Shown here piece by piece: positions 16,170 to 22,025 of a DNA stretch of 26,458 nt. The stretch's first letter is position 1. The number at the start of each line of letters is the position of its first letter. The position numbers and the translations under genes are program-made. The DNA lies in assembly GCA_002399505.1 (NCBI GenBank), contig DHDT01000031.1:7560-34017 (forward strand), read 5' to 3'. Below the pieces are notes generated by a model. That model saw only the letters and a program-made list of their open reading frames with translations, was not told the origin of the DNA and did no database searches. The stretch comes from Caryophanales bacterium UBA4869 (GTDB lineage Bacteria > Bacillota_I > Bacilli_A > RFN20 > CAG-288).

Positions 16170-16988
16170 ATGAGAAGAAACGAAAACATGATCCGACTGA
16201 CAACGACGGCTTTGCTGATGGCTCTGGCCATCATTTTAAGTCGTGTGCCGGGATTATCGACTTATTTGATTATCGGCGGCGTGCAGCTGGTCAAAATCAG
16301 TTTCGGTTCGATACCGATTCTCATCTCCGGTCTTATCTGCGGTCCTTTTTACGGGGCTTTATGCGGAGCCGGCTCTGACATCATCGGATCTTTTATCAAT
16401 CCAGCCGGTGCCTACTTCCCGGGTTTCACCATCGATACTATGCTCTTTGGTCTTCTTCCTCCTCTGCTTTTGAAATTGGTCAAAGGCCAGGATATCAAAG
16501 AATTCTTCTCTTCGATGATCTTAGTTGCCGTCTGCACTATCGGTCTCTATGCCAACATTCCCTTTGTCAACCAGATCAAGGTCGGCGAACTGAAGTTTGA
16601 AATCAACACTCTGTGGACAGTTTTGATTCCGCTGATCTATCTGGCTCTGTTCTCTGTTGTGTCCTTGGTCTTCTTTCTTTTATCAAAGAACCGAAAAAAG
16701 AAGGAAGGTTTTTCTTTTCTTGATATCTCCCTGGCTTTCTATATCAAAGAGTTTATAATCACTCCCTACCTTGCTTCACTCTGGCTGTACTATTATTACG
16801 GAATTAGTTATTCCTTCAGTTTCGTCAACCAGCTTTTTGTCAGAGGAATTCAGATAATTCCCTTTATCATCATCTCCTATTTGATTATGATTCCGATAAG
16901 CATTGTCAGCCGACCTCTCATCGCTTCAACCTATGGCGAGAAGAAAAAGATTTATTCCAAGGTCAACGGCGGAAAAAGACTGGCTTAA
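16170..16988 (+). CDS. ECF transporter S component, folate (FolT) family
   Basis: A 272-residue membrane protein, the substrate-binding subunit that would share the EcfA/A'/T energy module encoded elsewhere. The hydrophobic segments cover most of the length. Hallmarks of the folate-type family are VKISFGSIPILISGLICGP (about 41-59), GALCGAGSDIIG (63-74), and INPAGAYFPGFTIDTMLFG. ATG 16170 lies about 22 bases after a -10 box; a second ATG at 16188 is possible, and neither has a strong ribosome binding site. The C-terminus is longer than the usual 170-200 residues, with basic stretches and further hydrophobic segments. Folate is the family's usual substrate; the exact ligand is inferred. Confidence 0.82.
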   Translation: MRRNENMIRLTTTALLMALAIILSRVPGLSTYLIIGGVQLVKISFGSIPILISGLICGPFYGALCGAGSDIIGSFINPAGAYFPGFTIDTMLFGLLPPLLLKLVKGQDIKEFFSSMILVAVCTIGLYANIPFVNQIKVGELKFEINTLWTVLIPLIYLALFSVVSLVFFLLSKNRKKKEGFSFLDISLAFYIKEFIITPYLASLWLYYYYGISYSFSFVNQLFVRGIQIIPFIIISYLIMIPISIVSRPLIASTYGEKKKIYSKVNGGKRLA

Positions 16989-16996
16989 CAAAATTA

Positions 16997-17025
16997 TTGA
17001 CACCGGAAAACAAAAAGAGTAAGAT
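16997..17025 (+). promoter_or_regulatory. Promoter of the structured RNA
   Basis: -35 TTGACA (16997-17002), 17-base spacer, -10 TAAGAT (17020-17025). One of the best sigma-A type sites in the window, with a predicted start near 17032. Confidence 0.7.
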
Positions 17026-17031
17026 ATCCGC

Positions 17032-17170
17032 ACTGATAGATATGTGACTTGTAGTTTTAGACTTCTTCAGTCCGGATCATCTCAAAGGCAATTAATTGCC
17101 TAGAATATGAAACCGCCTATCAGTACAATAGCGCTATGGAAGACCGGCAAATTGCCGGTCTTTTCTTTTA
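17032..17170 (+). ncRNA. Unassigned structured RNA (small RNA or riboswitch-like leader) with terminator
   Basis: ACTGATAG (17032-17039), right at the predicted start, pairs with CTATCAGT (17117-17124) as an 8-bp closing helix. Inside are GACT/AGTC (17060-17063 and 17069-17072) and the palindrome AGGCAATTAATTGCCT (17086-17101), so a three-way junction is plausible. A strong intrinsic terminator, GACCGGC/GCCGGTC (17142-17160) with a T-rich tail, ends it. The palindrome's GGCAATT can pair instead with AATTGCC of the terminator, a possible switch. No open reading frame of note lies inside. It does not match 6S, SRP, tmRNA or any riboswitch class I know. It may be an independent small RNA or the leader of the gene at 17220. 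Confidence 0.6.
17142..17170 (+). terminator. Intrinsic terminator of the structured RNA
   Basis: GACCGGC and GCCGGTC form a 7-bp stem around AAATT, followed by TTTTCTTTTA. Confidence 0.88.
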
Positions 17171-17194
17171 TGTATATTGCGAATATACTATAAT
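17166..17194 (+). promoter_or_regulatory. Promoter with an operator-like palindrome in the spacer
   Basis: TATAAT (17189-17194) is the -10 box of the zinc-ribbon gene. The 17 bases before it are a perfect inverted repeat, GTATATT-GCG-AATATAC (17172-17188), filling the spacer after a weak -35 (TTTTAT, 17166-17171). A dimeric repressor bound here would block RNA polymerase. Confidence 0.6.
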
Positions 17195-17219
17195 ACCTAA
17201 TAGGAGACAGGAGACTTAA

Positions 17220-17609
17220 ATGAGCAAAAAATGTCCAAGCTGCGGTCATGATACTTCTGAATCCGATAAGTTCTGTCCCTATTGCGGAGCAAACCTCACC
17301 GGCGATTTGAATAACGGTGGTTATCAATTTGATGCCGAGGATACTAGCAGACAAAGTGCCGGATATGATTCTGATATCGAATCTGCCAAAGGCATGGGAA
17401 GTCTCATCCTCGGCATCATGTCCATCATCATTCCTTACGCCAATATTATTTTCGGTATTGCGGCTATCGCCTTGTCGACGGGGCTTTTTAAGAAGAATAA
17501 GTTTGCTAAGGCGGGACGAATACTAGGCATCATCGGAATAGTGATCAGTGTTTTGGAGATAGTCTTTACAATTATCTATTTCACTATGATTATTCATTCA
17601 TTCTATTAA
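17220..17609 (+). CDS. Zinc-ribbon protein with DUF4190-like membrane region
   Basis: A 129-residue protein. The N-terminus has two zinc-binding knuckles, CPSC (5-8) and CPYC (19-22). A polar linker (about 27-57) leads to two hydrophobic segments, one starting GMGSLILGIMSIIIPYANII and one near residues 101-126; the Gly-rich pattern with a basic KKNKFAKAGRILG loop between resembles the DUF4190 family. The zinc ribbon should face the cytoplasm. The ribosome binding site AGGAGACAGGAG is strong. It lies 22 bases before a second zinc-ribbon membrane gene, and both probably share the palindrome-containing promoter. Function is unknown. Confidence 0.8.
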   Translation: MSKKCPSCGHDTSESDKFCPYCGANLTGDLNNGGYQFDAEDTSRQSAGYDSDIESAKGMGSLILGIMSIIIPYANIIFGIAAIALSTGLFKKNKFAKAGRILGIIGIVISVLEIVFTIIYFTMIIHSFY

Positions 17610-17631
17610 CGTTAATAAAGGGGATAAGTCT

Positions 17632-18012
17632 ATGGCTAAATATTGTAAAAACTGCGGTACTAAACTACCTGAAGGTTCATCTTTCTGTCCTAACTGCGGG
17701 ACTAAGGCCGATGATATCTATGAGGGATATTACGAAAGCAAAGACTCGGAGAAGAACACTTATGAAAAGAGTCCGTCTTCTTCCGGCAAAGAAGTCAAAT
17801 CAAGAGGATTGGCGACGGTTCTCTGTGCGTTAGGTTTTGGCTGTCTTGCCGGTCTGCACCGCTTTTACGTAGGAAAAATAGGAACAGGAATCCTTTATCT
17901 TCTGACTGGCGGATTGTTCTTTATCGGCACTTTGATCGATTTCATTGCTCTTCTTTCGGGCACATTTGAAGATGTTGACGGAAACAAACTGACTGATTGG
18001 GAAATTAAATAA
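17632..18012 (+). CDS. Zinc-ribbon TM2-domain membrane protein
   Basis: A 126-residue protein. The N-terminal zinc ribbon has CKNC (5-8) and CPNC (19-22). A Ser/Glu/Lys-rich linker follows, then a TM2 domain (about 58-108): a first hydrophobic helix, the family motif GLHRFYVGK (about 74-82), and a second helix GILYLLTGGLFFIGTLIDFI ending in the acidic residue typical of TM2. TM2 proteins are widespread and mostly of unknown function. The ribosome binding site is AAAGGGGAT. A terminator follows, so the two zinc-ribbon genes form a two-gene operon. Confidence 0.87.
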   Translation: MAKYCKNCGTKLPEGSSFCPNCGTKADDIYEGYYESKDSEKNTYEKSPSSSGKEVKSRGLATVLCALGFGCLAGLHRFYVGKIGTGILYLLTGGLFFIGTLIDFIALLSGTFEDVDGNKLTDWEIK

Positions 18013-18069
18013 AGACCATTCAGTCTCTGTTATCTGTTTTTTCGAAAGCCAGATATTTTAACGCTTTGA

Positions 18070-18097
18070 AAAGACTGGCCCCGCTAGTCTTTTTTTG
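18070..18097 (+). terminator. Terminator of the zinc-ribbon operon
   Basis: AAAGACT and AGTCTTT form a 7-bp stem with a 9-base loop, followed by a T run. Confidence 0.8.
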
Positions 18098-18218
18098 ATT
18101 AGAAAGACAGATAAATCAGGTTTCTTTTTCTGAAAGTGGTATTACTTTGCTTTATAAGGTTTCTAATTCATCCGATAACTGATAGAATCTATTAGTTTAG
18201 ATAAGGAGAAGTATAGTA

Positions 18219-19802
18219 ATGTTACAGTTAAGCAATATTTCGATGCAGTTTGGCGGCCGAGTATTATTCAAAGATGTCAACTTGGCTTTCACTTCCGGTG
18301 AATGCTATGGAATAATCGGTGCTAACGGTGCCGGCAAATCAACCCTGTTGAGAATCATCTCCGGTGAGCTTGAGCCGACCTCTGGCCATGTGTCCTTAGG
18401 ACCTAAGGAGAGAATGTCTATTCTCAAGCAGGACCACAATGCCTTCGACAAAGAAGAAGTCATCAGAACCGTTCTTTTAGGACACCGACAGCTGATCGAT
18501 GTCATGGACGAAAAAGACGCTTTATACGCCAAAGCCGACTTCACTGATGCCGATGGAGAAAGAGCCGGTGTCTTAGAGACAGAGTTTGCTGAGATGGATG
18601 GCTGGAATGCTGAGACAAATGCCTCCTCTCTGCTTCTGTCTTTAGGCATAAAAGAAGAATACCATCATAAGAAGATGGGAGATCTTGATGCCAGAATGAA
18701 GGTCAAAGTTCTTTTGGCTCAGGCCTTGTTTGGAAATCCTGATATCCTGGTTCTTGATGAACCGACTAACAACCTAGATGCTCATGCCTGTCATTGGCTG
18801 GAAGAGTATCTGATTAATTTCCAGAACACGATCTTAGTCGTTTCTCACGACCGTTATTTTCTCAATAAGGTCTGCACTCGAATTCTTGATGTCGACTATA
18901 CTGCCATCAATCAGTTTGTCGGCAACTACGATTTCTGGGTCGAATCAAGTCAGCTGATTCAAAGTCAGATGAAAGATCAGAACAAGAAAAAAGAAGAACA
19001 GATCAAAGAACTCAAAGACTTCATTGCCCGATTCTCGGCCAATGCCTCTAAATCCAGACAGGCTACTTCCAGAAAGAAAGCTCTGGATAAGATCGAACTC
19101 GATGACTTAAAGCCTTCTTCAAGAAGATATCCCTTCATCAGTTTCCGTTCCGACTATCTTTTAGGCAAAGATGTTCTCGAATGTGACTCTCTGACTAAGA
19201 AGGGTCTGTTTGAGAATCTCAGCTTCACTTTGAGAAACACTGACAAAGTTGCTTTTCTTTCCGATAATTCTCTGGCTGTGACTGAATTATTCAATATCCT
19301 GGATGAAAGAAAGGAAGCTGATTCCGGTTCTTTCAAGTTTGGAATCACCATTCACAGACAGTATCTTCCCTCTTCCTTTGCAGAATTCGACAAAGTCAAA
19401 GACAGTCTGGTGAATTATCTTCGTCCCTATGCCAAAGAAACAACTGACGCCTATATCAGAGGCTACTTAGGAAGAATGCTCTTCTCAGGCGAAGAAGCGC
19501 TTAAGCCGGCCAATGTCTTATCAGGCGGTGAGAAAGTCCGTCTTCGTTTTGTCAAAGTCATGTTGGATCCGGGAAACTTCATCATGCTCGATGATCCCAC
19601 TAACCATCTCGACTTAGAGTCAATCGAGTCTTTGAATAAGGCAATGCTGGATACGAAGTCTGTGCTTCTCTTCTCATCTCACGATCGTCAGCTCTTAAAC
19701 TCCATCGCCAACAGAATTATCTATATCAAGGCTGACGGCAGTTTCATCGACCGCTATATGACTTATGATGAATTCGAAGATTTCCTATATGATCAGAAAT
19801 AA
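18219..19802 (+). CDS. ABC-F family ATPase (YkpA/YbiT-like)
   Basis: A 527-residue soluble protein with two ATPase domains and no membrane part; ABC-F proteins act on the ribosome. Domain 1 has Walker A GANGAGKST (34-42) and Walker B ILVLDEPTNNLD (176-187), but its signature position reads DLDARM (155-160) instead of LSGGx. A linker with a charged helix (about 245-300) includes the RFSANASKSRQATSRKKALD stretch typical of YkpA/YbiT proteins. Domain 2 has an intact LSGGEKVR (434-441) and DDPTNHLD (458-465), where Asp replaces the usual Glu, and no recognisable Walker A (SDNSLAVTE, 348-356). So only one composite ATP site looks competent. From memory, close relatives also lack the second Walker A. 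AAGGAGAA precedes the ATG. Confidence 0.93.
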   Translation: MLQLSNISMQFGGRVLFKDVNLAFTSGECYGIIGANGAGKSTLLRIISGELEPTSGHVSLGPKERMSILKQDHNAFDKEEVIRTVLLGHRQLIDVMDEKDALYAKADFTDADGERAGVLETEFAEMDGWNAETNASSLLLSLGIKEEYHHKKMGDLDARMKVKVLLAQALFGNPDILVLDEPTNNLDAHACHWLEEYLINFQNTILVVSHDRYFLNKVCTRILDVDYTAINQFVGNYDFWVESSQLIQSQMKDQNKKKEEQIKELKDFIARFSANASKSRQATSRKKALDKIELDDLKPSSRRYPFISFRSDYLLGKDVLECDSLTKKGLFENLSFTLRNTDKVAFLSDNSLAVTELFNILDERKEADSGSFKFGITIHRQYLPSSFAEFDKVKDSLVNYLRPYAKETTDAYIRGYLGRMLFSGEEALKPANVLSGGEKVRLRFVKVMLDPGNFIMLDDPTNHLDLESIESLNKAMLDTKSVLLFSSHDRQLLNSIANRIIYIKADGSFIDRYMTYDEFEDFLYDQK

Positions 19803-19826
19803 GTAGTTTTCTTTAATGTCAAACCC

Positions 19827-19861
19827 AGAACCTTTTATAGTAGAATATAGAAGGTTCTTTT
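19827..19861 (+). terminator. Terminator after the ABC-F gene
   Basis: AGAACCTT (19827-19834) and AAGGTTCT (19851-19858) form an 8-bp stem with a 16-base loop, followed by a short T run. Confidence 0.75.
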
Positions 19862-19890
19862 AATTTATTTAAAAGAAGAAAGGAACGAAC

Positions 19891-20757
19891 ATGAAATCGA
19901 AAGTATATTTTACATCCCTCATCACTCCCGAGTCCTTACTGGCTCTTTATAAGAAGCTTGATATCGACTTGAAAGGAAGAGTAGCCTGTAAGGTTCACTC
20001 AGGAGAAGAAGGCAATCAGAACTATCTTCATCCGGAGTTCTTCAAGCCGGTCATCGATCTTGTAAATGGCATCGTCGTCGAATGCAATACTGCCTATGAA
20101 GGCAGTCGAAACACGACAGAAAGACATCTTCAGACTTTGAAAGACCATGGCTGGAGCAAGTATTTCAAGACGGAGATTCTCGACGCAGTACAGCCAGATA
20201 TGGTTCTTGAAATACCAGAGGGCAAAGTCATCAAGAAGGACTACATCGGACAGGGATTCAAAGACTTTGATTCTCTTTTAGTCCTCTCTCATTTCAAGGG
20301 ACACCCGATGGGCGGATTCGGAGGAGCCTTAAAACAGCTCTCTATCGGCTGCGCCTCAGCTTACGGCAAAGCCTTTATTCATGGAGCGGGAGATGCCAAG
20401 CTTTGTTTTAAAGGCGACCATGACGGATTCCTTCTCGCTATGGCTGATTCAGCATCGGCTGTCAGCAAGATGTATGAAGGCAAAGCTGCCTATATCAATG
20501 TCATGAAGAATATGTCAGTCGACTGCGACTGCTGTTCAGTGGCCGAAGACCCCTGCATGAAAGATATCGGCATCCTGGCTTCTCTTGATCCGATAGCTAT
20601 CGATCAGGCCTGCATCGATTTAGTCTACGCCTCTAAAGACAAGGGACGCGATCACCTGGTTGAAAGAATAGAATCCAGAAACGGACTTCTGACTCTCAAG
20701 GCAGCCGCTGAACTAGGTTTCGGAAATCGCGAGTACGAACTTATCAACGTCGATTAA
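19891..20757 (+). CDS. DUF362 domain protein lacking the ferredoxin insertion
   Basis: A 288-residue, probably cytoplasmic protein of the DUF362 family. Recognisable stretches are the start KVYFTS, VHSGEEGNQNYLHPEF (35-50), LVLSHFKGHPMGGFGGALKQ (130-149) followed by SIGCAS and GKAFIH (159-164), and the C-terminal ILASLDPIAIDQACIDLVY (228-246). Many relatives carry a two-cluster ferredoxin module with CxxCxxC repeats after the GK..H region; here it is absent. Instead a Cys group, C212, C214, C215 and C222, lies downstream and could bind metal. Function of the family is not settled. AAAGGAACGAAC precedes the ATG, and the gene stands alone between two terminators. Confidence 0.83.
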   Translation: MKSKVYFTSLITPESLLALYKKLDIDLKGRVACKVHSGEEGNQNYLHPEFFKPVIDLVNGIVVECNTAYEGSRNTTERHLQTLKDHGWSKYFKTEILDAVQPDMVLEIPEGKVIKKDYIGQGFKDFDSLLVLSHFKGHPMGGFGGALKQLSIGCASAYGKAFIHGAGDAKLCFKGDHDGFLLAMADSASAVSKMYEGKAAYINVMKNMSVDCDCCSVAEDPCMKDIGILASLDPIAIDQACIDLVYASKDKGRDHLVERIESRNGLLTLKAAAELGFGNREYELINVD

Positions 20758-20967
20758 TCAGTTCTTGAAGTCAAGTTTTCTAATATCTTGGCTGTCAGAG
20801 TCTTATTTATCTGTTTTGAAACCTAAAAGAAATACTCTCAGGCTCTAGAAGCTTGTTTATAGGCTTCCAGAGCCCGACTTAGGGGTTCTTGGTTAAATGG
20901 CCATAGGATCAAAGACTGGCTTACAGGCAAAGAAAAAGAGCGGTTTAGAGCCACTCTTTATTTTTGG
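20758..20967. other. Convergent intergenic region with an unassigned hairpin
   Basis: No coding potential is evident. GGCTCT-A-GAAGC (20841-20852) pairs with GCTTC-C-AGAGCC (20863-20874), an 11-bp stem with one mismatch but no T tract. The region ends in the shared terminator at 20933-20966. Confidence 0.5.
20933..20966. terminator. Bidirectional terminator between DUF362 and thioredoxin-like genes
   Basis: AAAGAG..GG (20935-20943) and CC..CTCTTT (20951-20959) pair with one mismatch. T runs are present in both directions: ATTTTT on the plus strand, TTTTTCT on the minus strand. Confidence 0.8.
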
Positions 20968-21804
20968 TTAGGCTTTGTAATTCTGGAAGAGGAAGATGTC
21001 GGACATCTGAGCGGCAATATCGGAATAAGAAGAAGAGCTGAGGCTGCCGATCAATCCGCAGATGACCTTAGCAGGACTGTCGAGCTTGAAGCTGTCAGAA
21101 GTTTTGTCTCTGGTATAGGTTAAGAAAGTAGGAGTAGGTAAGGTTCCGCCGCCAGTATAGGTGTCGAGTCTGGTATTAAGAGTATCTTCAGTTACGGAAG
21201 TATTCTGATGAGTGCTGTCCTGTTCGAGATAGACGCTCTTGATAGCCTGCTGGACATCATATTGCTGCTGTAAGGTGATGTTGGTGTTCTGATAGTTGAT
21301 ATCGGGATCAGTTCCCTGATAACTCTGACTGTCAGTTTCGCTTCCCGGTCTCCAACCGGCATTGATGGTATAGAACTTGAGTTTTCCGTTAGCGTATTTG
21401 GAGTTGTAGTCGTTGTACCAGTTTTCCATACCTTCCTGCATGGATTTGCAGTTTTCGCAGTTGTCCTTGTAGAACATGACGACGAAGCCGGTCTTGTCTT
21501 CAGAAACACCGAAGTTGGTGGAATTGTTTCCGATGACGCCATCGCTGTTGTTTTTGTCTTTGCCGTCGAGCATCTTATTGAACTGATCATAATTGATGTT
21601 ATGAGCAGAATAGAATCCTGATTCATTGTTGTCGACTGCTGATTTGACAGCGGAGACAATATAAGGAATAGAAACGACGATGCCGACTACTAGTCCAACG
21701 ATTAAAAGGACTTGAAGCCAGGCAGCTTCTTTAAACCATTCCCATCCCGCAACGGCATGGGCGCGGGCTTTGCTATTCTTCTTTTCATTCGGCTGCTGAT
21801 CCAT
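20968..21804 (-). CDS. Membrane-anchored thioredoxin-like protein
   Basis: A 278-residue protein with a cytoplasmic basic start, one hydrophobic anchor (about 31-53) and a large extracellular part. GFVVMFYKDNCENCKSMQ (106-123) is a thioredoxin-type beta strand and active site, with CxxC at Cys116-Cys119. TLPTPTFLTY (221-230) carries the cis-Pro (Pro225) that packs against such a site. Between them lies an extended Asn/Gln/Thr-rich insertion (about 153-215). The C-terminus is helical and Ser-rich. It probably performs thiol-disulfide chemistry outside the membrane, though reduction or oxidation cannot be told apart. TTAGGAGGTTATCC precedes the ATG. It lies downstream of tRNA-Thr on the same strand and may be partly transcribed with it. 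Confidence 0.78.
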   Translation of the reverse strand: MDQQPNEKKNSKARAHAVAGWEWFKEAAWLQVLLIVGLVVGIVVSIPYIVSAVKSAVDNNESGFYSAHNINYDQFNKMLDGKDKNNSDGVIGNNSTNFGVSEDKTGFVVMFYKDNCENCKSMQEGMENWYNDYNSKYANGKLKFYTINAGWRPGSETDSQSYQGTDPDINYQNTNITLQQQYDVQQAIKSVYLEQDSTHQNTSVTEDTLNTRLDTYTGGGTLPTPTFLTYTRDKTSDSFKLDSPAKVICGLIGSLSSSSYSDIAAQMSDIFLFQNYKA

Positions 21805-21873
21805 TGGATAACCTCCTAATAATGATAGCGCACACTCGTCTATGTGATGAACGTATCGGTTTTTACAAAAAAA

Positions 21874-21947
21874 TGGTGCCCCATGCCAGAATCGGACTAG
21901 CGACTGGTCCTTACCAAGGACCTGTTATACCACTTAACTAATAGGGC
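21874..21947 (-). tRNA. tRNA-Thr (anticodon GGT)
   Basis: Minus strand, 74 bases with encoded CCA. Acceptor GCCCTAT pairs with ATGGGGC; D arm is GTTA/TAAC around AGTGGTA; anticodon arm GGTCC/GGACC around TTGGTAA gives GGT; the T arm is GCTAG/CTGGC. G1-C72, C2-G71 and discriminator A fit threonyl-tRNA synthetase identity. The T loop reads TCCGATT, so position 55 is C rather than the near-universal T, and the variable loop has only four bases. A T-rich run follows the CCA. Confidence 0.93.
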
Positions 21948-21969
21948 GTGTTGATAAACCGCGTCATTA

Positions 21970-21998
21970 AATATAGCTAATTAATATAGTAAAGTCAA
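21970..21998 (-). promoter_or_regulatory. tRNA-Thr promoter
   Basis: Minus strand: -35 TTGACT (21993-21998), 17-base spacer, -10 TATATT (21970-21975), about 22 bases before the mature tRNA. Confidence 0.72.
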
Positions 21999-22025
21999 TA
22001 AATAACGACAGATGATTTTCTATTT

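Noticed and set aside
17032..17170. The structured RNA as 6S RNA, SRP RNA or tmRNA
   Set aside because: Too short for tmRNA or 6S, no GGAAG/GCAGC-type SRP loop, and no tag-coding frame.
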